From Apus apus (taxonomy: Eukaryota > Chordata > Aves > Apodiformes > Apodidae): 64,000 bases of DNA. How positions within the stretch are numbered: the stretch's first letter is position 1; each line of letters starts with the position of its first letter. This document shows, one piece after another, positions 14,201-29,200 of this stretch. Where the stretch lies: positions 7,548,001 through 7,612,000 of the forward strand of contig NC_067299.1 in NCBI RefSeq assembly GCF_020740795.1, given 5' to 3'. The position numbers were made by a program, and so were the translations under genes. The notes below the pieces were generated by a model that was given only the letters and a program-made list of their open reading frames with translations, had not been told where the DNA came from and did no database searches.

Positions 14201-17200
14201 TTGAACAGAAGTTTGGCCATGACAGCATAAAATATTAAGTGTTTCAACCACAACCTTGCATAAAACAAGACCAAAGAGACACCAAAGCAGATACATTACA
14301 AGTGAAAAGAACTTAGACTGACCAGTGGCCAAGTAGAAACTGGAGAAGCAACCCCGGTAACTGCCACATGGAAAATGTGAATTTCAGATGAAGAGGTGCA
14401 AGAACAGATTGGGAAGGTGGATCTCTGGGTATTTAAGTGGGTACTTCAACCACATTCTGGCTGGGTTATCAAGTACAAGGAGACCTCAGTCAGTGCCCTG
14501 TGGGTGAACCGGTAACAATAGCAAAAAAATGACTAAGCTTTGTAAGCTAAGTTATGGGCTTGTCTACATGGGAAATTGTTATAGAAGCTAGGTGTAAACT
14601 TAGAGCACAATGGTTTTCTTGCACCAATTCCCAGATGGGTGGGTAACACTATTCTGCTCTGAGAATGTCTCTCAGAGAAGGCAAAGCTCAACAATACAAA
14701 GCCACTTTGGGTTCTGAAAGGTGGTTACTGGGGATAACTATTGGGTTTTTTTCTTAAATGTAGGTCCCAAGACTGTAAGGGATTGAAAGGAAAAGTCAGC
14801 TAATGGCAGACCTGGGGCAAGTTTTTGACCAGTCACTGTCTCTAAGCTTTGTGTCTCCTCCAGGGAGAAGGGACACTGTGCTTTCATGCATGTCTCTAAA
14901 GGACACCGAGACGCAGAAGGTAAGAGGTGCTGTAAGGAAATTCCACTCCAAAAGGTAGAGGATCTTTGTCCATGACCAGCTGCAAGGAATCTGATCAAAG
15001 CTTTCCAGTGCATGTGATCAACACCACCCTTAACAACCTGAGCATGAGGACTCAAAACCAACAAGCCACATAGTGCCATTGGTCCAGCACCCCTGCTAAC
15101 CCTCTTCAGTTACACTGCACCATGTTGAACTTCACATTTATTTAGCTTCATGCCTGACTAGCAGCAGCCTCCTGTGTGGAGGAGTACAAACTGGCATTAT
15201 AACCTAACCTAAGCTTTTTCCTGTAGCTTGTCCCTTACAGTACACTTACCTTCATGTTTTATTACTCTGCAGTGACATTCTTTAGTTCCATTCTTTAGAC
15301 CCATTGAGCTCAACCTTCTTTGTATGCAGTACTTAAAAGCTAACCAAAGTCATGAGAAATGCAGGAAAACTTGGGCAACATGAAACATGAAGATCTTTAC
15401 CTCACTAAGTTGGCACAAGGTCCAGGCCACCGGCAGCTCTGATAAACTCGCTGGATCACCGTTTCTGACCCATTCTGCACTTGGCAAGAAACTGTCCGTG
15501 TGACCGTGTAGTGACACCAGTGCCTGCAGAGAGAAAGGACACAGTTAGCCCCAGTAAGACAGCAAGCTAAACCAACACGTATCAGACTGCAGTAAAAACA
15601 GACAAAGTATCTGGGGGTGCGGTTGTTTCTTCTGCCAGCCATAGCTAGGCTAACTTGCAGTCTTCATTTCTCACCCCACCCTCTCCTCCCAATAGCTGCA
15701 GAAAGATTCCCAGCTTCTGCCAACCTGAACCACAAGAGATCCAGCATCGCCTCTTGCTTGGTCCTCAGAGGCCAGAGTTTTATAGTACATAATTTAGCTC
15801 TGTTAGTTATCGTAAACAATAGGATTTTAGGAAAAAAATTAAAAAGGAAAAAAAAAAGTGTTCCAAATCTCCTGATAGTCAGTTCCCATTGTACTGGTCT
15901 TAATTTCATCCTGCTCATTATGGTATCATTCCCCAGCCTCCTACCATTCTGAACAACATCTGAGTTGGAAAATTCTGCTTTTTGTGTGGTGGGGCTCATT
16001 GTCATCAGGGCTTGAACAATCTGGGTGCAGAAAAAGTCATGTTGCTGTCCTGGTGAGCTTACAGTCTAAAAATGTGCAAGAGAAAATGCAGGGGAAGGAG
16101 GGACAAGAGTTTTATGCTGTTTCATAAGAAAAGAGTGAGACAACCTCATCATAAGGCAGATGAGAAGGTAGGATCTGCAGTATCAGCCCTGGCAATCAGG
16201 ACCTGCAGACCCTTTTCACCTCTCTGAAATGTTTTTAGGTTCCATCATCATGCTTGAGGGGGGAAGGATACTTTAATTTTCCCCTTGCAAGCATCATTCA
16301 TATTTGCCAAACACTGGTTCACATTTCTGGTTTCGTACCTGAGCATACCGAGCAGGTCTGAGAGCCACTTTCCTACTGACTGGGGATCAGAACCAGGGTC
16401 ACTAATGGAAGACTGAGACACCAGCTTGTGCTCCAAAACACAAACTGCTTATGTAAGCACTCCCTGCACACACAGAATAATACTGCTCCTCATCCATCCA
16501 GAGCCCCTAGTACAGTTGCATGCTTCTCCAAGAATCACATTGACTCCCAAGTCTTGCTTACCTAGAATCAACCTACTTGCACAGCTGAAAACAGGCATCC
16601 CCTCCTCCTTACCTAACCCACCTTTCCCCATGGCAGTTTATTTATTTATTTATTTATTTTTCCACAGTATTTGCCATTTACAGCATTTGGTGCATTTTGT
16701 TTCCTTTCTGTATTCCCTTCCTATCTCCGCAGGAGGCTCCCTGCTCTCTGGATAACTCTCGTTTCCATGAATAGGAAGAAGGCGTGCCAGCAGCTGAGCC
16801 GAGCGCTGCAAACCACAGGGAGCAAGCTGGGGCCAGCAGGCTGCTCACCGCACCTTCGGCACAGCCGGAGGGCTGAGCTGGGACACCCAGAGAGAGGGTG
16901 GCTTTCCATCCAGTGCCTTCAAGCCCATCAGTTGTGTCAAGGCAGACCCACGCAGCCGTCCCTGCAGACACTGCTCCTGCTCCCAGTGCAATTCCTGCTC
17001 CACTTGCAGGATTCCTCATCAGGAAGGGTGGACTGTAGTCACATCTCAGGTGAACCCCCGGCTGGTGGAGAGGCCTTGAAGAACCACTTCTCTGATTTAT
17101 TGAGGATCTGTGGTCCGTATATAGGGATCAGCCACCCTAGTACCCAAATGCCTCTACTAACACCTACATCATAGAACCAAAGGGCAAAAGAGGAGGAGAA

Positions 17201-20200
17201 AATGTAGGATTAATGAGGCTCCATCTCACATGATGGCAGCAAATCCTTTAAGAGGCTCAACACAACTTCTGCACAAAGTTTAAGGAGCAAAACTGGAAGA
17301 AACAGACAAAAGCTAAAGACCGGAAATGTGATAATTTAAAGTAAAGGTTGCTGTTCAGTTTCACATGCACACATGATGCAATTGTCCATTTTATCCATCC
17401 AAGCCTTAGTTATAGGGTTTGTGCAGTCAGGCATTGCTGGGCAACATCTCCTCCTGCCATGGGAGCAGCCAGTTGAGCTTGGAAGAAAAAGCAGCCAGGA
17501 GAAAGGGTGTGTATGACAGGAACAGGGGAAACCACAGCTCTCTCTAATTTACCTTGAGCAGGTTTCTAGCACAGTGCTTACAGCCACAACACTTCTGCAC
17601 AGCCTCAAGGCAAAAGCATTTCATGTCAAGAAAAACAAATGGCATGTACACAGAACCTGAGAGGATAATGGCATAAGCATGTGTCCTAAAATTATGAAAA
17701 GCAAACCTTCTCATTTATATGCAATCAGAAAAGGAATTGGTCCTGCCACAGGAGAGGCATGAAGCAGTAGCATGCAAACTAATCTGTAACAGAGCATGAA
17801 GGGAAATTCAGATTAACGTTTTTAAAAGGAGCATAATTATTGATGACTTGAGAGCCTCCCTTCATGTTAAGACCATTTCCTGGCTTGTCAATGAAATCCA
17901 AACACATCAAGTATTTACACATGCTATGCTTTAATGGTTATGTAGCTTGTATGGATCTCTCTCTGGCCTTTTCCCATCACAGAGTCATCTGGGAAGAAGC
18001 ACTGTTTCCATGCTGTGGAACTGGATTATCCTACACCAATTATTTCACTCTAATACTGATTTTGCTGGGCTGCTGAGACAACCTGCCCCACTTTCTCAAG
18101 TACAAACAAAGCACTTCTGTGTCAGATTAAAAATAAATTTAAAAAAGAAATCAACTGCACTCTGAGCAAAACCCTCCATATCTGATGCTGAAACTAGAGA
18201 GTTTCATATTCCTGAAGGCAAATGAGGTGGGAAGGTGAACAAAGACGAACACCACCACACACCCAGCACAATGCAGGAGGCAGGTGTTGGAGGCAGACTC
18301 CACAATTGCCAGAGGGCATCTGGCAGCCTGTCTGTTCTGGTTCATGTATAACAGCAGCTCTGAATTACAACTCTAACTTGTCTTTAGATTTCCCTTGCCC
18401 AGACCCAGATTTAACGTCATCTTGCTCCTTCAAGGATTATTTTCAACCAGTTTGGGAGTTTAGTGCTACATCTGTGGATGTGGAGTTAAACAGGTGGCAC
18501 TGTGTAGGCTGCCTATGTAAAAAAAAAAAGCAAGAAAGGCTGATTATTTTAGGCCACCTACAAAGCTGCTTTTGCCAAGGCTTTCATTCAGTGGGTGCTG
18601 CCAGGATGCACACAGATTTTTCTCTCCAAGCGAGTCCAAAACTGCTGTGTGAGTAGGTGTCTCATCTTTGCTCCACCTGGTCCTTGGAATAAACTGTTAA
18701 GGTACATGTTTTCCCTTGCAAGTCCAAGGAACCTGGCAATCATAATTTCTACCTTGGAAAAGCCCTTCTTGGACATGAGATGCCCTGGACAGACCTTGTT
18801 ACACTCTAGTGACAGAGCCTTAGGCAGCAGTCAGAAGTAAAGGTCACACACTACAGTGCACAAGACACTGCTTCATGCCTGCACAGGCTTCATGCACAAG
18901 AAGCCTGCACATCTCTGTGGGGAGAAACACAACACTTTCCCAAGTTCATTTCTTCAGGTGACCTGCTCAGGAACCTATCAGAAAAGGAAACAATCATTAG
19001 AGGAAGTGAGAAGCTTCCCCAAGGTTCTCCATTCATTGTTTTCCTTGCCTGAAGCCACTACCTTGGTTTGCCAGGCTGAGCAAGGCTGACAGCCCATGGC
19101 AAACTAACAGATGCTTTGCTCAAATCTAAGAACAACCTTCCACCTGCTTCAGCAGGAGCATCAAGAGTGCAGTAACAATGATAAAGTGCCACAACACTTG
19201 TCACCTCAGCATTCTCAGGGTCTTCTCTAAAGTAGAACTACCACAACATGGATCCCAAGGGCAGAAAAAGTGGCCACACCCCAAAGATACTCAGATAATC
19301 AGAGATGAACACAGATTTCTCTAACTTAGCTCTTTAGCAATAGATGGGTTTGGTTACAAAAGTTACCCAGCCAGGAGGGAAAGGTCCACTCCCATTTGCA
19401 AAACATCACACTCTTGGCTTCCAATAAATAGTGTAATTTTGATACAAATACAAATTTCAGGTGTTTGGGTTTTTTACTGTGACATAGAAGCAGGTGAGAC
19501 TGAAAGACAGGAATACAGCTGATCATAAGATGCATTAGGATATACAGCTTGAGATTCACTGTAGATATAATAGCACAGTGACTATGACAGAGACACAAAC
19601 AAAACCACCCCAAGATTTCCCTTTGCAAGCCAAAAGTCAGCAAGAACAGCCTTCAGAATGCAAGCAGGCTTCAGACAAAGTGATGAAAGGCCCCATCATG
19701 GCTTACAGAGATTATAAATGACCCTTTATATTATATACAGATGGTAGCAAGAAAGGTTTAGGACTTTACTGGCACGCATCCAGGATGGCAGAGAATATAT
19801 TACTGCTTATTCAAAAAGAATATTCCAGCCAAGCTAACAAAATGATCCAAATAGCAGCTTCTTAAGGGCTGGGCCTGTTGGATCTCATCAGCAGCACATT
19901 TAGCACAATGCCCCACAGCATCTCATGGAACTGGTCTTCCACTGCACTTTGCTTGGAGGAGCAAGTCTCACTTGGTCCATTTTCCCCAGCCATTTCCATA
20001 GAGACACCCTCCTCTCACCCCCTATTTAATTTTTTGAAAACTTTCATGGACAACTGAGCATCTGCTGACCATGGCCTGCAAGCTACTGATTTAGACAGTT
20101 TCGGTCCAGGGCTATAGACCAAGTTCTCATGTTTTGATCACAGCTGACAACATGTCATTGCAGAGGGAAAATGAGTGTTGATGCCAGCAGATATCAAATC

Positions 20201-23200
20201 ATACTTACTGTGTAGGTTCAGGATGTTACTGTGGACATTCCTGGCTAACTAGAAAAACAAACACAGTAGTTCACCTCCATTTGGAGATACTCTGAAAACT
20301 ACTATTCTGAGCTTAAACAGACCCTTCCCTCAGCAGATGTGGAGACAGAGTTGCCTGCTCTCTGTGCACTCAGTGTGAGTGGTGGTGCATGACTTCAGGA
20401 ACCTGGACACAAGAAAACCTTATTTTCCAAGGGTGCACAGAGCAGGCTGAGAGGACCTGAAAGGGCAGCTAGACTTACACACAGAGCTTGAGCTGTGTTT
20501 TGCTTCTGTAGGCAGATGCCAGGCATGAAGCCATATTCTGCACCCAACCAGCTTTCTGAACCTGCTGCACCCCTTGTCAGAAGGATGCACAGTTCATTCT
20601 TTGGAGGTTCTGGACATCTGTACAGCCTGTACTACTACAGCAAGAGAGAAAAGGGACTGCAGAGGGTGGAGAAGTGCAAGATAATAAATACTTGAGGTAA
20701 AATACTGCAAGTTCCAGAAGAGCCATATACTCACATATCAAAGCTTAATTCCTGGCTTGCATGAATGAATTCACTTAGAGAAATCATTTCACAGGTGGGA
20801 AGACAATGACAGACAGCAAGTTTCCTGTTCCCTTCATCTCACCATCTGGATTTGCACATTACTGTTTCCTATGCCCACCACTCAAAGGATAGGTAAGGGG
20901 TCCCTCCAACCATTCCGCCACTGTAAATGCTTAGAAAGACACACTACATAAAACTTAGAGCCATCCCCAAAAGCGACATTTGCTTTTTTCCTAGTCCAAA
21001 CTGCTGGCTTTTATCCAAGCTTCTTAGACTCCTGGGGGTCCCTGGAGGACCTTCTATCTAGAGAGTTTGAAGAGAAAAAGCCAACTGGTTGTTAGTAGGC
21101 TTCATTTCACTGGACAAGTGATCACAAACTGAACAATGTCAGAAACCACTGAGCTGAACTGATCAGGACTCAGCAAGTAGCCTGTTTAATCAGGAGTGTG
21201 CAACTTGAAAATGAAAATGGCTACATTCTTGCCTAATAACTTATTTCAGTGGGATGACAGTTCAGCTCAACACACAAAACTGACTTGCTGCTGTGCCCTG
21301 CTAAGGACAGACCTACAGCAGGCAACACCTACCACATACAGGACCTTCTGGCTGACGTGTTCACTGGAGTGAAGGATCTGGCTACAACTCTACATAACCA
21401 TGGACATAGCACACCATGCTCCTACCAGCATGAAATGCTGCACTTTTCAGCAGAGACAATCCTACAAGTTTAGGCTGTGGGCAAAGCCTCTTATTTTGTT
21501 GTAGAGCTAAGTAAAATAGAGATAAAGCGTGGGTTTAGTACTTTCAATGAAAGCACATGCCACAGAGTACAACACAAAAGCTCAAACCACCAAGACTTAA
21601 CTGGTCAGGACAGAAGCAATCAAAGACTTTCTGGAAGGGGAAAAAAAATCCAAACAAACAAACAAGGCTATTCACAGGATTGCTTCATCAGCACCTGTTG
21701 CATTTTTTTGGCCATGAATTGACCCTCCCCACTCCCAATAAGCATTACAGAAGTCTCTCAATAAAGTTGGCATTTCTGATGCTTGTGATTTGCCTTAAAA
21801 CTTTGTGCTGTGTAAACAACTGCACTGAATTATCTTTTTGTTTCCATAAGGATAACACACTGTGTGTTATACTTAGCAGAGATCAACGGTTAGGGCATAG
21901 AAAACAGTAGGAGTGTTTTGATAGCTACATAGATTTCCCCAAGTTTCCTCATAACATTTTTCACTGGAGCTATCAATTTCCCTGCAAACCTAGAGAGGAA
22001 TTTCAATAAAATCAGAAGGTCGCTGACTTTCACTGGGAAAAAGTTGCAGTTCTGTCTCAATGAGAGCGAACTGTGTCCATTTCTCTGTGTAAATAGTACA
22101 GCATCCCACTTGCTTTGCCAGAACAGCAACCCGCATGGTGTGCGCTGGAGCCCATGGTTAGGAGGGATTAGTTACTTATATACACCACTTAGGCCAGGAG
22201 CAGAAGTTGCCCTCCACATGTCAAGAAAACCAGATTCAAAAGCTACCAGACCTGTGGTATCTCTTCCTGAACCTTCCATTTCTACATAACTACATTATTC
22301 CCTTCTTACTCACAGATACACATCTCCCTGAATGTGCTTTGTCTCTCATCAGGATCACATTTACCCGCTAAAAAGGAAACAATCTCATCATGTGTTACTG
22401 GAAAGCTCAAATAAGCCAGATTGGTTTATAAGTTTCTCCTGTTCTTGGCCACATTTGTGCTGTGCTCTCCACAGGTAGTTAGGTTTTAGGATCCAAGGCT
22501 GTCTTTCAGCTCATTGTCCAGCAAAAATTCAATTGCAAGCAGCAGTCTCTGCATTAGAGTGTTCAGATTTGACGAACCATTGCTAAGGAATCCATGAAAG
22601 GCCACCTGGCAGGGGCAAGGAGATGGCTGCACACAAACTTGTGATGGCAAGGTTCAGTTCAAAGCAGTCTGCTCTTCCATTAGAAAGTTTTAAGAGGTCT
22701 GCAAGTCAGAAGACACAACAAGCCACAGGACTCTTGTTGTCAGTATTGATGTTTTATGCATGCCTTACTCCCACCAAGTACTCCATACTCTCTAATAAAG
22801 GTTACCCTGACTCCTGTGAAAAAGGGAGGGGAAATCATTGCAACAGCCCATTCGTTTTGGGAAAGGAATAAAACTGGAAGACTGCTGGTGTTTCTGTAGC
22901 CAGACAGCAGCAGCCTTTTGAAGCAGCAGAGAGCCAGAGGCACGAACACGAGTAAGACAAGTTCCAGGTCTCCCACTCAGCTATGTTGGTCAGACAAAGA
23001 CTGGAAGGAACTCCAATCTTTCTGCACACACCATCCTCCTCTCCAATAAGAGTCTGAAAAAGTGGCCATAAAAATAAGTTCTGGCTAGCAGAGTAAGATG
23101 GGACAATTTATCTAGGTACCTCCCAACAGCATAACCCTTCCTCAGGGGGCAATATGCTCTATGCTTAGTGCACTTCAAATACTCAGTTGCCAATAAAAGT

Positions 23201-26200
23201 CTCAAGTTTTCCCACACAAAGTGGATTATCAGAGACTGCTGGAGGGAGTTAAGTCCTAGAGGAAGCTTTACCTTGGAAGGAAAACACAGTTCAATCTGCA
23301 CAACAGCTTTAACCTTCAGCAAGTTCTGTAGCCAAGAGCATTTAACTGTCCTTTCCTTGCCTTGTTGTGTGCATGGTTGACCTTCCAAACAACATTACCT
23401 CGAGCACTGAACTCACTGCAATTCATAAGAAACTGCAAAAACTTTTGCTTTAACCTTCTGCAGTCATTGAAGTTACAGAGGTTAAAGGAAAAACCTCTCC
23501 CTACTGGAATTATTGAAAGTCTAGAAGCAGAATAGCTAAATAGTACAGAGCCATGGGTGCAACTCTCTTTCAGAGACAAAGAGAGAATGCAACGCCTCAG
23601 AGCAACATTTAGCTTCCTCAGCCATGAGACCATTCCTCTCCTCTTCCAATCTCCCATCTCATTCCCATGGCACCTTCCAGCTGCTGTAACTAATGAAGTA
23701 GGGGCTCTTAAGTTGATAGCACTCATCTATGACACATTCTTGATTCATTTGTACAGTAGATCCACCCTGTATGTCAGCACTAATAGAAATGCAGAACATA
23801 ACAGAGGCAGATGAAGACTTAAAAAAGGTTGAGTAGGCAGGTAGTAGCAGAAATAAGTTAATAATGTCCAGTACATGCACCTCTGTGTATCTGTTTATAC
23901 CCTCCTAAGAGGAAAGATGTGAGGGCAAGGAAGATTTGTGTAGCATAAGTCCCTCTAATTTATATCCATTACCCAGCTCCTCTCAATCTGTTGGTGGCAT
24001 GTTCCAACTGAATCAAACAAATATGGTTGAACTGAACCATAATTACCTTTATCATGAAAATGAAAGAAGTTAATCCAGGACCGAGAGCTCAGAAATAAAA
24101 GGGGAGTTCACTCCTTTGAAGTGCTTTGCTTTTACAGGCATTCTTCTATGCACTGTTTTGCTCCTCCCTCCCCCAAGCTTATTGCAATCAATGATGAGAC
24201 AGTAGTTTCCAGTGTTCACAGAGGGAGGAAAGAGGAAACATACAAAAATATCCATGGAATCTGTATTTGTTAAATTAGACTGACTTGATGGAATTTGGCA
24301 TTTGATATCCATGCAGCATGGAAATCATGCACAATTACAATAAAGTATGTCATTTTTGCAACATAAAATCTCCTTGAATCAGAGCTTTTCAAAAGAAGAA
24401 CCTGAGTCTAAACATTTTTGCACAGCTGGATAAGCTCGTTGTAGACAAGTCTCCTACCTTCATTTTGCCAACACACTCATTGTACTGGTTTGCTCTTTCC
24501 TAGGGAGCCTGATCTTGAAGGGAGGGATGGGGTCAAGTGGGAAAAGAAAAAAAAAAGAGACAACTTTGATTGAAAGTACAGAACTGGGATTTGGAACAGC
24601 ATCTATTTGTCTGAAATACACACTTGTGTTCAAAGAACATTTGCCACTCGTCTAAGTGTCCTCCTCTGAAGATCTGATCTAGAACTGCTTAACTTAAAAG
24701 GACAGTGCCCCTAATCTTCATAAAAAGTACATTACTAACTTTTGTCACAGTCAGTACTTCTAAATTTACACCAACATAATAAATTCATTCAGAAGTAAAC
24801 TCTAACTCTGTGTTAGCAGGAAGTGGAGGGGCAATCGTAAGTGAAGAAGCAGGACACGGTCACACGTCTGCCTGTCCTCAAAACCTTTACAGAGAAAAAA
24901 ACATTAAGAAAACTAGCCTAAGGCATCAGCAGCCTTGTAACAGCATCCTATGCTTTACTAACACTCCTGTTGTGGCTACAGTCTTCTCCACCATCCATAA
25001 AGTCAGCTCACATAGCTGTCTTTAAATCCCCTTGCTATGCTACATCACAACAAAAGTACACTTTGAACAATCCGAGTTCTCCAAAATGGACACATTGGGC
25101 TCCTGCTGCTTTTCAGCATCTCCTCCAAATCACACTTAGGCCTACAGGGCCTGGATCCACATGCATCAACAGCTAGTCTGCTAGGACTGAACAGGGTCTG
25201 CTCCTGAATTCTTGGTGTTTTGTTTTGTGTTTGTTTTATTATAGAGCTCCATACAGACAACAGTGCATCTTTGTGCCCCACATTCAGCCCTCTGTTGCCA
25301 AACTCACAGCACTTACCAGCAGCAATGAAAGCCACATGCATGACAGGAACACAGGGACTTTGCCTAAATGAAGCAGTGTTTTTCATTAGCATTATACTGG
25401 CACAAAAACCACAAATTACAACAAGAACAAAAGGCAATGTCAAAAAGAGAGCACTGAGCATATCAAAGAAAAAAATTAGAACGGCATGAACAAGCCATTG
25501 CTTCCTATTAAGTGCATGATGCTAATCTACCCATGTAATGTGCACGTTTCAGGTTTTTCTTGGAGCAGAACAGCAGAGATATTACTGTCATTAGAGAGAG
25601 AGAGACCCTTTTGATAGCTAAAAAGTATATTTAAGGAGATCCCACAGACAAAACACGGCTTTTTCTCTTTAAGCAAACACAAATTTGTTTTCCTGAGCTA
25701 TTTCAACATTCAGAGCAGTGTTCTGTGGGCCCAAAAAAGCACTGAAAAGCAGATCAGAGCATCAGCTTCGGATTCACAAGTGTTAGGATGCAACTGGAAA
25801 TACCCATACGGATAGCTGTGTCAGGTAAACAGAATCCAGAACTCCTCTAGCAACTCTTCTTCCATTGCACTCCCCCCACTTCTCCTTTCCTGAGGCACAT
25901 GACAATAGTTTTATTCAGACTAGGTCTTCCATTTGTTCAGCAACTTGCAAAGGAGTTTGTGGGCTCTAGTATGCAAGGGACTGTGCAGCAGACCTCTCTA
26001 GTCAACTACCATGTGGTTCCCCACCATTGCTGGGAACTAGATTTCATGAGCCAAGGGAACCTCTTTCTAGAGTGAAGTTACAGTGAGTGTACAGGCTCAG
26101 CTTTATTCCACATTCAGTTGACTGCCATGCAAAGAGCCAGACTTGACAACATCCTCATTGAAACTTCTAAAGAAACATCCTTTCCACAAGCACAAGAAAA

Positions 26201-29200
26201 CCCTGCAGCTTGATAACGCTTCCAGTGCTGGAGGAAGTGACTAGAAATAATAAGCCAGGCTATATAAAGCTGTCTACTTACACTGATATGAGGTCAACAG
26301 TTTCTCCTTTCCCTTTTTGACCTGTCAGCTTAGCCACCTGCATTTAGTGAGACAACTGAAGTTCAGGTACCATTAGCCAGCATTTGCATTACATCTGACT
26401 GCTGGTGTTCCAAGAACATTTTTTTGGAGACAGCCATACACCCCACCAACACGCCTTTGCTCCTGGAGTGCAGCACTTTCCTGAAGTAACTGTTTTACTG
26501 ATACTCCAGGCCATTGTGAATACCAGGCTGTGTTGCATGGAGTAGATAAAGCAGGCTGTCTTTTGCTTGCCCAGCTCAGACATCCCCAAAATAAGCCATG
26601 CAAAGCCCCAGTTCAATAAAAACAAAAGCTTTGCAAAATGTCTCTGCCTGGGTATTCAAAGTGTTAATCAATCTGAAAAACAAAACCCAAAGCCTCTGTG
26701 TTAATTTGCTATTTAAATTGAAAAATTTTTATTCCATGTCTGCCATGTCTGGCACAAGGCTGTCCTGGGCGTTACTACAATAAAAAATAATTTGGAAAAT
26801 AATCCTATTGTTCCAGTCACACCCATGGGAGTTTCATGTGTAGGGAAGTAGGAACATCAAAACTGAGATCTGTTGCGTGATCAGAGCACCGAGTTTGCCC
26901 TTTACAGTCAATTTTGATTCAAGTGCAAGTTGGGAGAGAGATCAGAGACAGTAAGATAAGGCAGGGAGATGTCTCGATAGCTTTAGGTTAATAAATTCCT
27001 ACTTGCACAGCCTAAAACTCTCAGAAAGTCAACTTTACTGTAGTAAACTAGCAGTACTCTTTATAAGCATAAGTCCACACCCACAGGTGGTTAGGTGATC
27101 ACATCTTTCCCTCTCTCAAGACAGTCATTCCCAGTGCCCACCTCAATGCAGTAATGCATTGTCCTAGAACACTTCCCAGTAGCCAGTCTCAAGCTCTCTC
27201 TCAGTGTTTTCTCTGCACCAAGTGGAAGCCTCAGTCAAAGCTTCATGTGACCATAACACAGCTTGGATGCAGTAATTACAGGCATGCAATAATCTACTAT
27301 ACCAACAACCTCTTTTTCACCTTTCTCCAGACTCCCACTCTTACACTCTGCCGACTGCACTGGTCCAAGGCCATAAAAAGTAACTACATAGCATTTGCTG
27401 TACATCAGCTCTTCTGCACACAGTAGTCCCAAAGCCCTCCTAGTGAACAGTCTGTATTGCCTCATCAAGTTTTAAACTCACTCTTAAGCAGATGGTATAC
27501 ATTTTAATCACACAGAGCCTGCTGCACTTCAACAGCTCTCTACAGATAGACTGTACAAATGTATCTAGAAATGAAGCACTCTACCTATTTTCAATTGAAA
27601 GCTTTCTGCTTTTAACACTTCTTCCTAAGCTTTCACTGGTTTTGGAAGCAGTCTCCATATCCCATTTCTAGCCAAGAACAATTACTTGTATTCTCCTTTT
27701 CAACTTTGTTGCAATTTTGTGGTTCATTAGGAAAAAAAAAAAATCTTAAAAAAAAAAAAGCCTCTCCTCACCAGAAACACTCACACCTTTCTGTATTATT
27801 AAAAAATTCTTGAGCAATCTAAGAAACCACTTCAGTGCCTTGGTGCTTTGGAAGCCTCTTTTTGGTCTTGAGGGAGGAGATCTACATTTTGGAATCCAGG
27901 TGGAAAATGGGTTTGATTTGGCCAAGTAATAACAGCCAAAAAAAAAAAAAACCAACACAAAAAACAACCCCCTGTAGCCTGTGCACGCACAGTAGATTCC
28001 TTAAGAATGATAACACTGCCTTGAAACATTCCCGAGTATGCATGTGGGAAACTGGATGGGGAGAAAGCAGCACTGAGCAAGATACAGGGGACAGCAGGAG
28101 GTCCAAAGGAGAGAGACAAACATTACATTTGGCCAGAGAAATTCCTGCCCTGTTCTGTAGGGTATGGCAGATTCCAATAGGTGGGAGGTTGCAGGGATCT
28201 TTTGGCTGTTGTGCAAGTTTTAAGTCACCTACCAATGCAAAAGGGCATGGCAACCCAGCTGTCTCCACCAAAGCCAAGTGGAAAACTCCACAGCAGCATT
28301 TTAACCACAAATTTGGTAAGGGTGCAAACTGATGCACTCAGATGATCCACCCTTCTAAAGCAAAGGCTTCACTGAAATCCCTCATTGCTTTGCTGAGAAC
28401 AGGAATGCCTGGAGTTATTGATGAGAAGAGTCTCTGTCTATGCATGCAAAGCAGCAGCAGCTTGCACTAGATACACCCACATCCCGCTTCAGACACATAA
28501 TGCATGCAAAAGCTTGTGAAAAACCCAAGGCAAAGTCATTGAAGAAAGCTGATCTTTTTTTCCTCCTGTCCTATTTACAGTTTTCTTCAAAAACAACATT
28601 CACAGGTTGAGGAGTGATACAAAGAGGAACGCGGAAGATGAAAGTTTGATTAAAACAAGCAGTTATGATCTGAATTTTACTGATGGGTGACAATCACTCA
28701 GGATTTCTGCTACCTTTTTTGTAGTTTGGAAAGCACACTATACTGTTGCTTGACTTACTGTGGGCAAACTGGTAAACCTGTGAATGACACATGGCTGCTG
28801 AGCAACAGTCTACAGTTTATTATTACATCGAGTATGTATGCGAGCAGCATCCACACATCACAGCTTGTGGTGGTTTTTCTCCCCAATACACACTTAGAGA
28901 ATTTTCCTTTACAGCTTTCAGTACAGCTTGGAAAAATATTTACATGCAGCATCTCAGCAAAGGATGATGCCAAACGCAGCCAGTCTGTAAGCAAAGGCAG
29001 CAACTGCCATCACAACAGCCCTCACTTGACCCATTTATATGGAATATGTATTTACTTATATATTCTCACCTTCCTAACAGTTATGCAGCAACTCCTCCAA
29101 AAGGTACTTGGGAGCTGAAAATCTGCTTTCAGCAAAATTGTATAGCAATTTGTAGAAGCTGCTTTGAAAACCTTCTAGTTCAGAAGCCAAAAACCACTAG

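Larger units (their letters stand above)
5267..15400 (-). other. COL26A1: COL26A1 intron 2 (about 10.1 kb)
   Basis: Intron between the two EMI exons. It holds a GC-richer patch near 5985-6085, an MIR-like relic at 6698-6825, a C/A homopolymer junction at 9171-9189 and an A/AT run at 12874-12900. No further coding exon was recognised. The open frames present are short, overlap on both strands and look random. Confidence 0.8.

Noticed and set aside
16240-16440. MIR-like wording in intron 1
   Set aside because: Only one short phrase resembled MIR, and the rest of the expected order was missing.
27835-28337. Overlapping 165- and 151-codon open frames on opposite strands in COL26A1 intron 1
   Set aside because: Both strands are open over the same stretch, neither translation resembles a known protein, and no splice context or conservation argument could be made.
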